A stretch of DNA of 41,029 nucleotides from an uncultured Allosphingosinicella sp. (lineage in GTDB: Bacteria; Pseudomonadota; Alphaproteobacteria; Sphingomonadales; Sphingomonadaceae), in contig CAKTCN010000032.1 of the NCBI GenBank assembly GCA_934539295.1, forward strand, positions 1 through 41,029, in the 5' to 3' direction. The notes under the pieces were generated by a model that worked only from the letters and a program-made list of their open reading frames with translations, did not search any database and had not been told where the DNA came from. Below are positions 10,350-19,695 of this stretch, in pieces (within the stretch, counting starts at the first letter, position 1; every line of letters starts with the position of its first letter). The position numbers were made by a program, and so were the translations under genes.

Positions 10350-10970
10350 ATGCGCATCCTTCGCAGCATTCTTACTGCCTTCGCGGCGTTGCTCGCCATA
10401 CCTGCCGCCGCGCAGACTGTGGCGGAGGGGCAGGACCGTGCCGATTACCTCGCCTGGCTGGCGCGCGAGCCGGCGGCGCGGGCGCAGGTGCTGTCGTTCA
10501 AGACCTTCCTCGAGATGGAGGATGTCGAGGAAGTGGTGCCGACCTGGCAATTGCTGCGCACCGCCAGCATGTGGCGCGACTGCGGCGGGCCGCGCTTCGA
10601 AGTGGCGCCTGTTGCGGAATGGCAGCATGTCGCCGAGACGCTCGGTTACGTGAAGAAGCATGTGCAGCCGGTGATCGGCCCGGTGCAGGTGATGTCCGGC
10701 TATCGCAATGCCGAACTCAACCAATGTTCGGGCGGCGCGCGGGAAAGCGCGCACCGCCATTTCTACGCGCTGGACCTTGTACCGGTGCGGCCGCTGGAGC
10801 GGGCCGGGCTGATCCGCAGCCTGTGCTCCATCCACCAGTTCCGCGGCCAGGATTATGACGTTGGCCTGGGCTTCTACAACGGCACCCGCTTTCACGTGGA
10901 CAGCAAGGGCTTCCGCAAATGGGGGCCGGACGGGCGCGGCGCGACCAGCCCCTGCGTTACGGGCGTCTGA
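10350..10970 (+). CDS. Peptidase M15-type (D-Ala-D-Ala carboxypeptidase-like) secreted protein
   Basis: The 206-aa product has a signal peptide (MRILRSILTAFAALLAIPAAAQ). The M15 motifs are visible: SGYRNAELNQC, then SAHRHFYALDLVP (His and Asp zinc ligands) and YNGTRFHVDSKG (third His). This fold includes peptidoglycan hydrolases and L,D/D,D-carboxypeptidases, so the protein probably acts on the cell wall in the periplasm. The gene ends directly against the convergent LOG gene: the two stop codons are adjacent. The start was chosen at the signal-peptide Met. Confidence 0.8.
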   Translation: MRILRSILTAFAALLAIPAAAQTVAEGQDRADYLAWLAREPAARAQVLSFKTFLEMEDVEEVVPTWQLLRTASMWRDCGGPRFEVAPVAEWQHVAETLGYVKKHVQPVIGPVQVMSGYRNAELNQCSGGARESAHRHFYALDLVPVRPLERAGLIRSLCSIHQFRGQDYDVGLGFYNGTRFHVDSKGFRKWGPDGRGATSPCVTGV

Positions 10971-11867
10971 TCACTTCGCGCAATCGAGCAGGTCGCCCTG
11001 GCCGTAATATGCGCAGACATGCTCCCACGCCTCCTCGGCGGTCTCGACGAACTTGAACAGCTCCAGGTCCTTGGCGGCGATCACGCCTTCCTCGACCAGC
11101 GCCTCGAAATTGACCACCCGCTCCCAGAATTCGCGGCCGAAGAACATGATCGGGATCGGCTTGACCTTGCCGGTCTGGATCAGCGTCAGCAGCTCAAAAC
11201 TCTCGTCGAACGTGCCGAACCCGCCCGGGAACACCGCCACAGCGCGGGCGCGCAGCAGGAAATGCATCTTGCGCAAGGCGAAATAGTGGAATTGCAGGCT
11301 CAGCGTCGGCGTGACGTAGGGGTTGGGCAATTGCTCGTGCGGCAGCACGATATTGAGGCCGATCGAATCCTTCCCCTCGTCGGTGGCACCGCGATTGGCC
11401 GCCTCCATGATCGACGGGCCGCCGCCTGAGCAGACCACGAAATGCTTCTTGCCGTCGGCGTCGGGCTCGACCTGGCTGGCGATGCGGGCGAGTTTCCGCG
11501 CCTCGTCATAATAATGCGACTTGGCCTTGAGACGCTCGGCGATCCTGCGCTGGCCGTCGGTGGCGGCGGCGGCAATCAGCGCATCGGCCTTTTCGGGTTC
11601 GGGAATGCGCGCCGAACCGTAGATCACGAAGGTGGAGGCGATGCCCGCCTCGTCCAGAATCAGTTCGGGCTTGAGCAATTCGAGCTGGAACCGGACCGGG
11701 CGCAGATCCTCGCGGAGCAGGAAGTCCATGTCCTGGAAAGCGAGTCGGTATGCCTTGTCCTCGGTCTGCGGCGACGAGGTGGGAGTATTTGCGACTTCCG
11801 CATCTTCGCGGGCCGTGTCGAACACGCGCTTGGGCGGTACGGGCTTGTTGGAACGATTGTCTATCAT
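10971..11867 (-). CDS. LOG-family (TIGR00730) Rossmann-fold nucleotide phosphoribohydrolase
   Basis: This 298-aa protein contains the diagnostic PGGFGTFDE motif and the upstream FVVCSGGGPSIMEAANRGA loop. Together these mark the LOG/lysine-decarboxylase-like family, whose members cleave nucleoside 5'-monophosphates at the N-glycosidic bond (cytokinin-activating type). The N-terminal 60 residues (including PVPPKRVFDTAREDAEV) are an extension typical of the longer bacterial subgroup. It is the last gene of a minus-strand run: hydrolase, extensin-like protein, then this gene 26 bp on. The physiological substrate is not known. Confidence 0.9.
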   Translation of the reverse strand: MIDNRSNKPVPPKRVFDTAREDAEVANTPTSSPQTEDKAYRLAFQDMDFLLREDLRPVRFQLELLKPELILDEAGIASTFVIYGSARIPEPEKADALIAAAATDGQRRIAERLKAKSHYYDEARKLARIASQVEPDADGKKHFVVCSGGGPSIMEAANRGATDEGKDSIGLNIVLPHEQLPNPYVTPTLSLQFHYFALRKMHFLLRARAVAVFPGGFGTFDESFELLTLIQTGKVKPIPIMFFGREFWERVVNFEALVEEGVIAAKDLELFKFVETAEEAWEHVCAYYGQGDLLDCAK

Positions 11868-11893
11868 GCCACGCCCTTACGCCCGCCGCCCCT

Positions 11894-12559
11894 TCAACGG
11901 CAATAAGGCCCGCGTCCCATGTCGAAGTGGAAATGGTCGCGGTGCAGCGCATTGGCGTCCGGGCCGAGACCGATCTGGAACCGCTTGCACCCGGCCTTGT
12001 GCGCGGCACGCAGGAACAGGCGGACATTCTCGTCCGGGCCGCTCCAGCCGGTGAGAACGGTGATGCGACGCCCGTCTTCGGTCACGAAGGCGGCAATATC
12101 GACAGCGTTCGCCTTGCCATGTTCGGACAATTTGTTGCCGGCCTGGTTGTTGATCGGGCGGCAATTATAGGTGCCGAAACTCTCGACCTTGACGATGCGA
12201 CTCGACAGGAATTGCGTGGCGGCAGGCTGCACCGCCTCGCGCACCCAGCGAGCCAGCTGGCGCGCGGCCGGGCAAGTCATCGCGCCCAAATTGGTCACGG
12301 GCGTGCCGATGTCGAGCAATTGCACCGCCCCGATCGCCGAACATCCGCCGGCGAAGCTGCGATCGGAAAGGGCGCGGAACTTGACCGCGTTGAGCTGAAG
12401 CTCGGCGAGGCATTGCCGCGTCTCGGCTGACCCTTGCGGCGCCGGCCGCGCTTCCGCCACCGGCGCAGGGCGCGTCGGCCGCGGTCGCTCCTCCCTCGAT
12501 GGCACGCAGGCTGCGGTAAGCAGCAGGAGCAGAAGAGAGAGGATGCGAAGAGGGGTCAT
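11894..12559 (-). CDS. Extensin-like C-terminal domain lipoprotein
   Basis: The 221-aa protein begins with a lipoprotein-type signal (MTPLRILSLLLLLLTAAC, lipobox LTAAC). A Pro/Arg-rich linker follows, then the extensin-like domain: NCRPINNQAGNKLSEHG with KANAVDIAAF gives His and Asp ligands, and HRDHFHFDMG gives the HxH pair. Conserved cysteines are at the ends of the domain. The zinc-ligand pattern is similar to M15 peptidases, so a cell-wall activity is likely, as inference. The ATG overlaps the last bases of the upstream hydrolase gene (ATGA), so the two are coupled. Confidence 0.85.
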   Translation of the reverse strand: MTPLRILSLLLLLLTAACVPSREERPRPTRPAPVAEARPAPQGSAETRQCLAELQLNAVKFRALSDRSFAGGCSAIGAVQLLDIGTPVTNLGAMTCPAARQLARWVREAVQPAATQFLSSRIVKVESFGTYNCRPINNQAGNKLSEHGKANAVDIAAFVTEDGRRITVLTGWSGPDENVRLFLRAAHKAGCKRFQIGLGPDANALHRDHFHFDMGRGPYCR

Positions 12560-13344
12560 TGCTGCGGCGGCCTGCCATGTTCGAGCGCGGCCCACACGTG
12601 CGGTGCGATGATCGCAAAGTCCAGATGGTGATCGGCGCCGCGCAGGGTGACGACCGGTGCCTGGCCCCCCGATGCTTCGCTGAGGCGGGCGGCATGGGCG
12701 TAAGGTACGACTTGGTCGGCATCGCCATGGAACAGGAAGACGGGGGCACTTACGCGTTTGATTGCAGAAAGATTGTCGAACCGGTCGGGCAGCAGGCCGC
12801 GTGCAAGTGCCGGAGCCATGTCGGCAAGCCGGGTGAAGGTGCCGAGCGTCACCACCCCGTCCACCTGCGTCCGCGCGGCCTGCTCCAGCGCGACCGCGCC
12901 GCCTAGCGACCAGCCGAACAGATAGAGCTTGCCGCCAGGCTGAAGCTGCCGCGCCAGTTGGATGAAGGCGGCGCCGTCCGCGAACAAACCCTTTTCGCTG
13001 GGGCTTCCAGGATTCCCGCCATAGCCACGATAGTCTGCGATCAATATGCCGGGACCATGGCCGGCAAGCGGCTGTGCCACCTTGGCCGCGCTGTGGCGGC
13101 TGCCGCCATTGCCGTGGAAGAAGACGAGTATGTCTCTGGACCCGTTTGTCGGCGGGAAATAGTAGCCTTGGATGTCGAGACCGTCGGCTGTCTTCGTTGA
13201 CACCTGTCGCGGCATCTCGCCCGTCCAGTCGAGCGCATCCATGCCGATCGTGTCGGGCTGGTAGATGCGGTCGCGGATCACCCCAGCGCATCCGCTCAGC
13301 GCCAGGCTCGCCGCGACAAGTGCCATCAACGGTCGTGCAATCAT
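12556..13344 (-). CDS. Alpha/beta-hydrolase lipoprotein
   Basis: The protein has 262 aa from the ATG at 13344, which has GGGGGA just upstream; an ATG at 13356 is an alternative. A lipoprotein signal (MALVAASLALSGC) is followed by an alpha/beta hydrolase fold. FFHGNGGS is the oxyanion loop, FGWSLGGAVAL the nucleophile elbow with Ser, HGDADQVVPY carries the acidic residue, and a late GADHH the catalytic His. The family (BEM46/YqiA-like serine hydrolases) has broad esterase activity; the substrate is unknown. It overlaps the extensin-like gene by 4 bp and heads the three-gene minus-strand run. Confidence 0.85.
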   Translation of the reverse strand: MIARPLMALVAASLALSGCAGVIRDRIYQPDTIGMDALDWTGEMPRQVSTKTADGLDIQGYYFPPTNGSRDILVFFHGNGGSRHSAAKVAQPLAGHGPGILIADYRGYGGNPGSPSEKGLFADGAAFIQLARQLQPGGKLYLFGWSLGGAVALEQAARTQVDGVVTLGTFTRLADMAPALARGLLPDRFDNLSAIKRVSAPVFLFHGDADQVVPYAHAARLSEASGGQAPVVTLRGADHHLDFAIIAPHVWAALEHGRPPQQ

Positions 13345-13404
13345 CTCGTCCCCCATCAAGATCAGCCAGGCACAGCAGGCGCATCCTGCTTGACTCGAAG
13401 CTGA

Positions 13405-13474
13405 ACGACCTTAGGACGGCCGACGGGCCACGCCGCCCCAACGCGGCGCGTGCTCTCTGTGAGGAGAGACTGAC
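13405..13474 (+). ncRNA. serC leader RNA (putative cis-regulatory element)
   Basis: Two hairpins lie directly before serC. The first is CGCCGC / GCGGCG (13431-13436 / 13443-13448, loop CCCAAC). The second is CTCTC / GAGAG (13453-13457 / 13464-13468, loop TGTGAG), and it covers the GAGGAGAG ribosome binding site. The known alphaproteobacterial serC leader has a final stem that overlaps the serC ribosome binding site and precedes serC-serA operons, exactly as here. The outer boundary is approximate. Confidence 0.7.
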
Positions 13475-14605
13475 ATGACTGCACCTGCCTGCCCGGGCTC
13501 CAAGCCCGCGCGTCCGTATTTCTCTTCCGGCCCCTGCGCGAAGCCGCCGGGCTGGGCTCCCGAAAAACTTGGCACCGAATCGCTCGGCCGCTCGCACCGT
13601 TCGAAGATCGGCAAGGCGCGCCTCCAATATTGCATCAACCTGATGCGCGAGCTGCTGCGCCTGCCCGACACGCACCGGATCGGCATCGTGCCGGGTTCGG
13701 ACACCGGCGCGTTCGAGATGGCGATGTGGACGATGCTGGGCGCGCGCCCGGTGACGACGCTCGCCTGGGAGAGCTTCGGCGAAGGCTGGGTGACCGACGC
13801 GGTCAAGCAGCTCAAGATCGACCCCACGGTGCTGCGCGCCGACTACGGCCAGCTTCCTGACCTTGGCCAGGTCGATTGGTCCAACGACGTTTTGTTCACC
13901 TGGAACGGCACTACCAGCGGCGTGCGCGTGCCGAACGGCGACTGGATCGCCGATGATCGCGAGGGGCTGAGCTTCGCCGACGCCACGTCGGGCGTGTTCG
14001 CCTACGACCTGCCCTGGGACAAGATCGATGTCGCCACCTTCTCTTGGCAGAAGGTGCTGGGCGGAGAGGGCGCGCATGGCGTGCTGATCCTGGGGCCGCG
14101 CGCGGTCGAGCGGCTGGAAAGCTACACGCCGGCCTGGCCGCTCCCCAAGGTGTTCCGCCTCGTGTCCAAGGGCAAGCTGGCCGAGGGCGTGTTCAAGGGC
14201 GAGACGATCAACACACCCTCGATGCTCGCCGTCGAGGACGCGATCTTCGCGCTCGAATGGGCGAAGTCGGTTGGCGGCGCCGAAGGTCTGATCAAGCGCT
14301 CGGACGCGAACGCGGCCGCGCTTAACAGGATCATCGAGGAGCGCGACTGGCTCGCCCACCTCGCCGCCGATCCGGCGACGCGCTCCACCACCAGCGTGTG
14401 CCTCACCGTCGAGGGTGCGGACGAGGCCTTCATCAAGGCGATGGCCTCGCTCCTCGAGAAGGAAGAAGCCGCGTTCGACATCGCCGGGTATCGCGATGCT
14501 CCTGCGGGCCTGCGCATCTGGTGCGGGGCCACGGTCGAAACTGCGGACATCGAGGCGCTCGGGCCCTGGCTCGACTGGGCCTACGAGACGGCAAAGGCCG
14601 CTTAA
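13475..14605 (+). CDS. serC: Phosphoserine aminotransferase
   Basis: SerC converts 3-phosphohydroxypyruvate to phosphoserine with glutamate as amino donor, a PLP enzyme of the serine (and pyridoxal) pathway. The 376-aa product matches the longer alphaproteobacterial SerC type. Visible marks are PYFSSGPCAKPPGW at the N-terminus, GSDTGAFEMAMW, and the PLP-lysine region TFSWQKVLGGEGAHG. GAGGAGA precedes the ATG and is buried in the leader hairpin, so translation is probably controlled. serA follows after 120 bp, so the two form the serine operon. Confidence 0.96.
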   Translation: MTAPACPGSKPARPYFSSGPCAKPPGWAPEKLGTESLGRSHRSKIGKARLQYCINLMRELLRLPDTHRIGIVPGSDTGAFEMAMWTMLGARPVTTLAWESFGEGWVTDAVKQLKIDPTVLRADYGQLPDLGQVDWSNDVLFTWNGTTSGVRVPNGDWIADDREGLSFADATSGVFAYDLPWDKIDVATFSWQKVLGGEGAHGVLILGPRAVERLESYTPAWPLPKVFRLVSKGKLAEGVFKGETINTPSMLAVEDAIFALEWAKSVGGAEGLIKRSDANAAALNRIIEERDWLAHLAADPATRSTTSVCLTVEGADEAFIKAMASLLEKEEAAFDIAGYRDAPAGLRIWCGATVETADIEALGPWLDWAYETAKAA

Positions 14606-14606
14606 G

Positions 14607-14710
14607 CCCCACTCCCTTGCGGGAGGGGTTGGGGAGAGGGGATGCACCCTCTCCAGCCTCACTCCCGCCTTTCCCCTCTCCCCGTCCCTCTCCCGCAAGG
14701 GGAGAGGGAG
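14607..14710. repeat. GC-rich inverted-repeat element between serC and serA
   Basis: The left end reads CCCCACTCCCTTGCGGGAGGGG and the right end contains CCCTCTCCCGCAAGGGGAGAGG; both arms share the core CTTGCGGGAG / CTCCCGCAAG. The arms can pair across the about 100-bp element. The same family occurs at 17665-17809. It lies inside an operon, so it may influence mRNA stability or partial termination. Confidence 0.75.
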
Positions 14711-14725
14711 TAGAAGGAAGCACAT

Positions 14726-16303
14726 ATGCCCAAGGTCCTGATCTCGGACAAAATGGATCCGAATGCCGCCGAAATCTTCCGCGCCAACGGCCTGGAGGTC
14801 GATGAAAAGGTCGGCCTTACCAAGGACGAGCTGATCGCCATTATCGGCGACTATGACGGGCTCGCCATTCGCTCGGCCACCAAGGTGACCAAGGATGTCC
14901 TCGAAGCCGCGACCAACCTCAAGGTTGTTGGCCGTGCCGGTATCGGCGTCGACAATGTCGACATTCCTGCCGCCACCGCACGGGGCGTGGTCGTCATGAA
15001 CACGCCGTTCGGCAATTCGATCACCACCGCCGAACATGCCATCGCGCTGATGTTCGCGCTCGCCCGCGACCTCCCGGAGGCGGACAAGTCCACTCAGGCC
15101 GGCAAGTGGGAGAAGAACCGCTTCATGGGCGTCGAGGTCACGTCCAAGACATTGGGCCTGATCGGCGCCGGCAATATCGGCTCGATCGTCGCCGACCGCG
15201 CATTGGGCCTCAGGATGAAGGTCATCGCCTACGATCCGTTCCTGACCGCCGAGCGCGCGGTCGATCTCGGCATCGAAAAGGTCGAGCTGGACCAATTGCT
15301 CGCCCGCGCCGACTTCATCACTTTGCACACGCCGCTGACCGACCAGACGCGCAACATCCTATCGGCCGAGAATCTCGCCAAGACCAAGAAGGGCGTGCGC
15401 ATCGTCAACTGCGCACGCGGCGGCCTGATCGACGAAGCGGCACTCAAGGACCTGCTCGACAGCGGCCACATCGCCGGCGCCGCGCTCGACGTGTTCGTGG
15501 AGGAGCCGGCTAAGGCATCGCCCCTGTTCGGCACGCCCGGCTTCATCTCCACCCCGCACCTCGGCGCATCGACCACCGAGGCACAGGTCAATGTCGCCAT
15601 TCAGGTCGCCGAGCAGCTTTCCGACTATCTGACCCGCGGCGGCGTCACCAATGCGCTCAACATGCCTTCGCTCTCCGCGGAGGAAGCGCCGCGCCTCAAG
15701 CCCTACATGGCGCTTGCCGAAAAGCTCGGCAGCCTGGTCGGCCAGCTCGCCCATGGCTCGATCAAGGGCCTGTCGATCGAGGCCGAGGGTGCCGCGGCCG
15801 AGCTGAACCTCAAGCCGATCACCGGCGCGGTCCTGTCCGGCTTCATGCGCGTCCATTCGGACACGGTGAACATGGTTAACGCGCCCTTCCTCGCCAAGGA
15901 GCGCGGCCTCGACGTGCGCGAAGTGCGCCATGACCGCGAGGGCGACTACCACACGCTTGTCCGCGTCACGGCGATGACGGCAGACGGCGAGCGTTCGGTT
16001 GCCGGCACCCTGTTCGGCGATTCCGCGCCGCGGCTGGTCGAGCTGTTCGGCATCAAGGTCGAGGCCGACCTTGCTGGCGACATGCTCTACATCGTCAACG
16101 AGGACGCGCCGGGCTTCATCGGCCGGCTCGGCACCACGTTGGGTCAGGCGAACATCAACATCGGCACCTTCCACCTGGGTCGCAAGCAGGCCGGCGGCGA
16201 GGCGGTGCTGCTGCTTTCGGTGGACAGCCCGGTTGAGGCGTCGGTGGTGAAGGCGGTGGAAGCGCTCCCCGGCGTCCGCCTCGTGAAGCCGCTCCACTTC
16301 TGA
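14726..16303 (+). CDS. serA: D-3-phosphoglycerate dehydrogenase
   Basis: SerA catalyses the first step of serine synthesis, NAD-dependent oxidation of 3-phosphoglycerate. The 525-aa length is that of the long form with an intervening domain and an ACT domain. The NAD loop GLIGAGNIGS lies at about residue 145. NCARGGLIDE (catalytic Arg) and PHLGAST (catalytic His) follow. The ACT domain at the C-terminus (about 450-525) starts around DMLYIVNEDAPGFIGRLG and suggests serine feedback. AGAAGGAAG precedes the ATG. It is the second gene of the serC operon; a hairpin follows before purA. Confidence 0.97.
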   Translation: MPKVLISDKMDPNAAEIFRANGLEVDEKVGLTKDELIAIIGDYDGLAIRSATKVTKDVLEAATNLKVVGRAGIGVDNVDIPAATARGVVVMNTPFGNSITTAEHAIALMFALARDLPEADKSTQAGKWEKNRFMGVEVTSKTLGLIGAGNIGSIVADRALGLRMKVIAYDPFLTAERAVDLGIEKVELDQLLARADFITLHTPLTDQTRNILSAENLAKTKKGVRIVNCARGGLIDEAALKDLLDSGHIAGAALDVFVEEPAKASPLFGTPGFISTPHLGASTTEAQVNVAIQVAEQLSDYLTRGGVTNALNMPSLSAEEAPRLKPYMALAEKLGSLVGQLAHGSIKGLSIEAEGAAAELNLKPITGAVLSGFMRVHSDTVNMVNAPFLAKERGLDVREVRHDREGDYHTLVRVTAMTADGERSVAGTLFGDSAPRLVELFGIKVEADLAGDMLYIVNEDAPGFIGRLGTTLGQANINIGTFHLGRKQAGGEAVLLLSVDSPVEASVVKAVEALPGVRLVKPLHF

Positions 16304-16314
16304 CATGCTGGACG

Positions 16315-16346
16315 TGCGGGGCGGCTGTCATTAGAGCCGCCCCGCA
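16315..16346 (+). terminator. Strong hairpin between serA and purA
   Basis: A perfect 12-bp stem, TGCGGGGCGGCT / AGCCGCCCCGCA with an 8-base loop, lies 12 bases after the serA stop. No T-run follows, so it may be an attenuating or RNA-stabilising structure rather than a full terminator. Confidence 0.65.
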
Positions 16347-16373
16347 TATCCAAAGAACGGAAAGGTTAGCGCT

Positions 16374-17663
<1,290 letters not shown>

Positions 17664-17664
17664 G

Positions 17665-17809
17665 CCCCTCTCCCCTTGCGGGAGAGGGACAGCCATTGCG
17701 AAGAATGGCAGGGTGAGGGGGTTGGTGTAAGAGGACAGGCAAGGCGGCCTTCTCACCCTCCCACTCGCTTGCGCGAGCGGGCCCTCCCTCTCCCGCAAGG
17801 AGAGAGGGG
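17665..17809. repeat. 145-bp inverted-repeat element between purA and aroC
   Basis: 24-bp arms (17665-17688 and 17786-17809) are inverted repeats with one mismatch and share the core CTTGCGGGAGAGGG. A shorter hairpin lies between (GCCATTGCGAAGAATGGC). The element fills the gap between the convergent purA and aroC stops and could act as a bidirectional terminator. The serC-serA element belongs to the same family. Confidence 0.8.
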
Positions 17810-17814
17810 TTACA

Positions 17815-18882
17815 TCAGCCGCACTGTGCCCTGTGCAGCAGCTTCTGATCCGCCAGCACCAGCGCCATCATCGCCTCGACGACCGGTACGCCGCGGATAC
17901 CGACGCAGGGGTCGTGCCGGCCCTTGGTGACGATCTCGGACGCATTGCCGTCGCGGTCGATGGTGGGCACCGGGGTCAGGATGGACGAGGTCGGCTTGAA
18001 GGCAACGCGCACCACCACCGGCTGGCCTGTCGAGATGCCGCCGGCGATACCGCCGGCATGGTTGGCGAGGAAGTCGGGGCCGTCGACGCCCGGCCGCATC
18101 GGATCTGCATTGTCCTCACCGCGCAGGCGCGCGGCGGCGAAGCCGTCGCCGATCTCCACGCCTTTGACCGCGTTGATCGACATCATCGCCGCGGCGAGTT
18201 CGCTGTCGAGCTTGGCATAGAGCGGTGCGCCCCAGCCGGCGGGCACGCCGGTCGCGACGCATTCGACCACGGCACCGAGCGACGAGCCAGCCTTGCGCGC
18301 TTCATCGACCAGACATTCCCAGCGCTCGGCCGCGGCGCGGTCGGGGCAGAAGAATGGGTTTTCGTCAATCGCGGCGTCGTCGAACGCTGCCGGGTCGATG
18401 CGGTCACCGCCGATTTCGGAGACGTAGGCACGCATGCGGACCTCGGGCACAACCAGCCGCGCCACGGCACCGGCGGCGACCCGCGACGCCGTCTCGCGCG
18501 CAGAAGATCGCCCACCGCCGCGATAGTCGCGGAAGCCGTACTTCGCATCATAGGCGTAATCGGCATGGCCTGGCCGGTAAGCCTTGGCCACGTCGGAATA
18601 GTCCTTGGAACGCTGGTCGACATTGTCGATCAGGAGGCTGATCGGCGTGCCCGTCGCGCGCCCCTCGAACACGCCCGACAGGATGCGGACCGCATCGGGC
18701 TCCCGCCGCTGCGTGGTGAAGCGCGATGTGCCGGGACGGCGCTTGTCGAGCCAGGGCTGGATGTCCGCCTCACTCAAGTCCAACCCCGGTGGGCAGCCGT
18801 CGACAACAGCGCCGATCGCCGGGCCGTGGCTTTCGCCCCAGGTGGAGAAGCGGAGGACCCGGCCGAAGCTGTTCCAGCTCAC
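17815..18882 (-). CDS. aroC: Chorismate synthase
   Basis: AroC makes chorismate from EPSP, the last step of the common aromatic pathway, using reduced FMN. The 355-aa product has the three signatures: GESHGPAIG at residue 16, [20 protein letters not shown] near 121, and [15 protein letters not shown] near the end. The N-terminus [20 protein letters not shown] fixes the start. It lies 9 bp after fabI on the same strand and is the last gene of the dnaJ-like/brkB/fabI/aroC cluster. Confidence 0.98.
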   Translation of the reverse strand: MSWNSFGRVLRFSTWGESHGPAIGAVVDGCPPGLDLSEADIQPWLDKRRPGTSRFTTQRREPDAVRILSGVFEGRATGTPISLLIDNVDQRSKDYSDVAKAYRPGHADYAYDAKYGFRDYRGGGRSSARETASRVAAGAVARLVVPEVRMRAYVSEIGGDRIDPAAFDDAAIDENPFFCPDRAAAERWECLVDEARKAGSSLGAVVECVATGVPAGWGAPLYAKLDSELAAAMMSINAVKGVEIGDGFAAARLRGEDNADPMRPGVDGPDFLANHAGGIAGGISTGQPVVVRVAFKPTSSILTPVPTIDRDGNASEIVTKGRHDPCVGIRGVPVVEAMMALVLADQKLLHRAQCG

Positions 18883-18891
18883 GCGCCGCGC

Positions 18892-19695
18892 TCAGGCGAG
18901 CGCGATGTCGGGTGCGTCTTCGGCCTTCATGCCGATGACGTTGTAGCCGGCGTCGACATGGTGGATCTCGCCCGTCACGCCCGATGCGAGGTCGGACAGG
19001 AGGTAGAGGCCAGCCCCGCCGACATCCTCGATCGTGACGTTGCGGCGGAGCGGCGAATTGAGCTCGTTCCACTTCATGATGTAGCGGAAATCGCCGATGC
19101 CGCTCGCCGCCAGCGTCTTGATGGGGCCGGCAGAGATGGCGTTGACGCGGACGCCCTCGGGACCAAGATCGGTCGCCAGATACTTCACGCTGGTCTCGAG
19201 AGCAGCCTTGGCGACGCCCATCACGTTGTAATGGGGGATCACCTTCTCGGCACCGTAATAGCTCAAGGTCAGGATCGAGCCGCCGGGGCGCATCATCGGC
19301 CGCGCGCGCTTGGCCACGGCAACCAGGCTGTAGGCCGAGATGTTCATCGTCATGAGGAAGTTGTCGAGGCTGGTGTCGACGAACTTGCCGCGCAGTTCGT
19401 TCTTGTCGGAAAAGCCGATGGCGTGAACGATGAAGTCGATCGTCTCCCACCGCGCCTTCAACGTGTCGAACGCCGCATCGAGCGCGTCCATGTCCGACAC
19501 GTCGAGATCGATCAGGAAGTCCGAGCCCAGCTGCTCCGCCAGCGGCGCCACGCGCTTTTGCAGCGCCTCGCCCTGGTAGGAGAAAGCCAGTTCGGCACCA
19601 TGTTCGCGCAGCTTCTGGGCAATGCCCCATGCGAGCGACCGGTCATTGGCGAGGCCCATGATGAGCCCCCGCTTCCCCGCCATCAAACCGTTCAT
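18892..19695 (-). CDS. fabI: Enoyl-[acyl-carrier-protein] reductase [NADH]
   Basis: FabI reduces enoyl-ACP in the last step of each fatty-acid elongation cycle. The 267-aa protein is a short-chain-dehydrogenase type reductase with GKRGLIMGLANDRSLAWGIA at the N-terminus, and the catalytic YNVMGVAK block carries the Tyr and Lys. VNAISAGPIKTLAASGI is the conserved C-terminal cofactor/substrate loop. The ATG at 19695 has AGGGAAGG upstream and overlaps the stop of the brkB-like gene by 4 bp (ATGA), so the start is well supported. Longer in-frame extensions are shadows of the brkB gene. Confidence 0.97.
   Translation of the reverse strand: MNGLMAGKRGLIMGLANDRSLAWGIAQKLREHGAELAFSYQGEALQKRVAPLAEQLGSDFLIDLDVSDMDALDAAFDTLKARWETIDFIVHAIGFSDKNELRGKFVDTSLDNFLMTMNISAYSLVAVAKRARPMMRPGGSILTLSYYGAEKVIPHYNVMGVAKAALETSVKYLATDLGPEGVRVNAISAGPIKTLAASGIGDFRYIMKWNELNSPLRRNVTIEDVGGAGLYLLSDLASGVTGEIHHVDAGYNVIGMKAEDAPDIALA

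Noticed and set aside
11894..15328. 1144-aa minus-strand frame from serA down to the extensin-like gene
   Set aside because: Only the last 221 residues (from 12559) are real protein. The rest is antisense to serC and serA or out of frame in the hydrolase gene.
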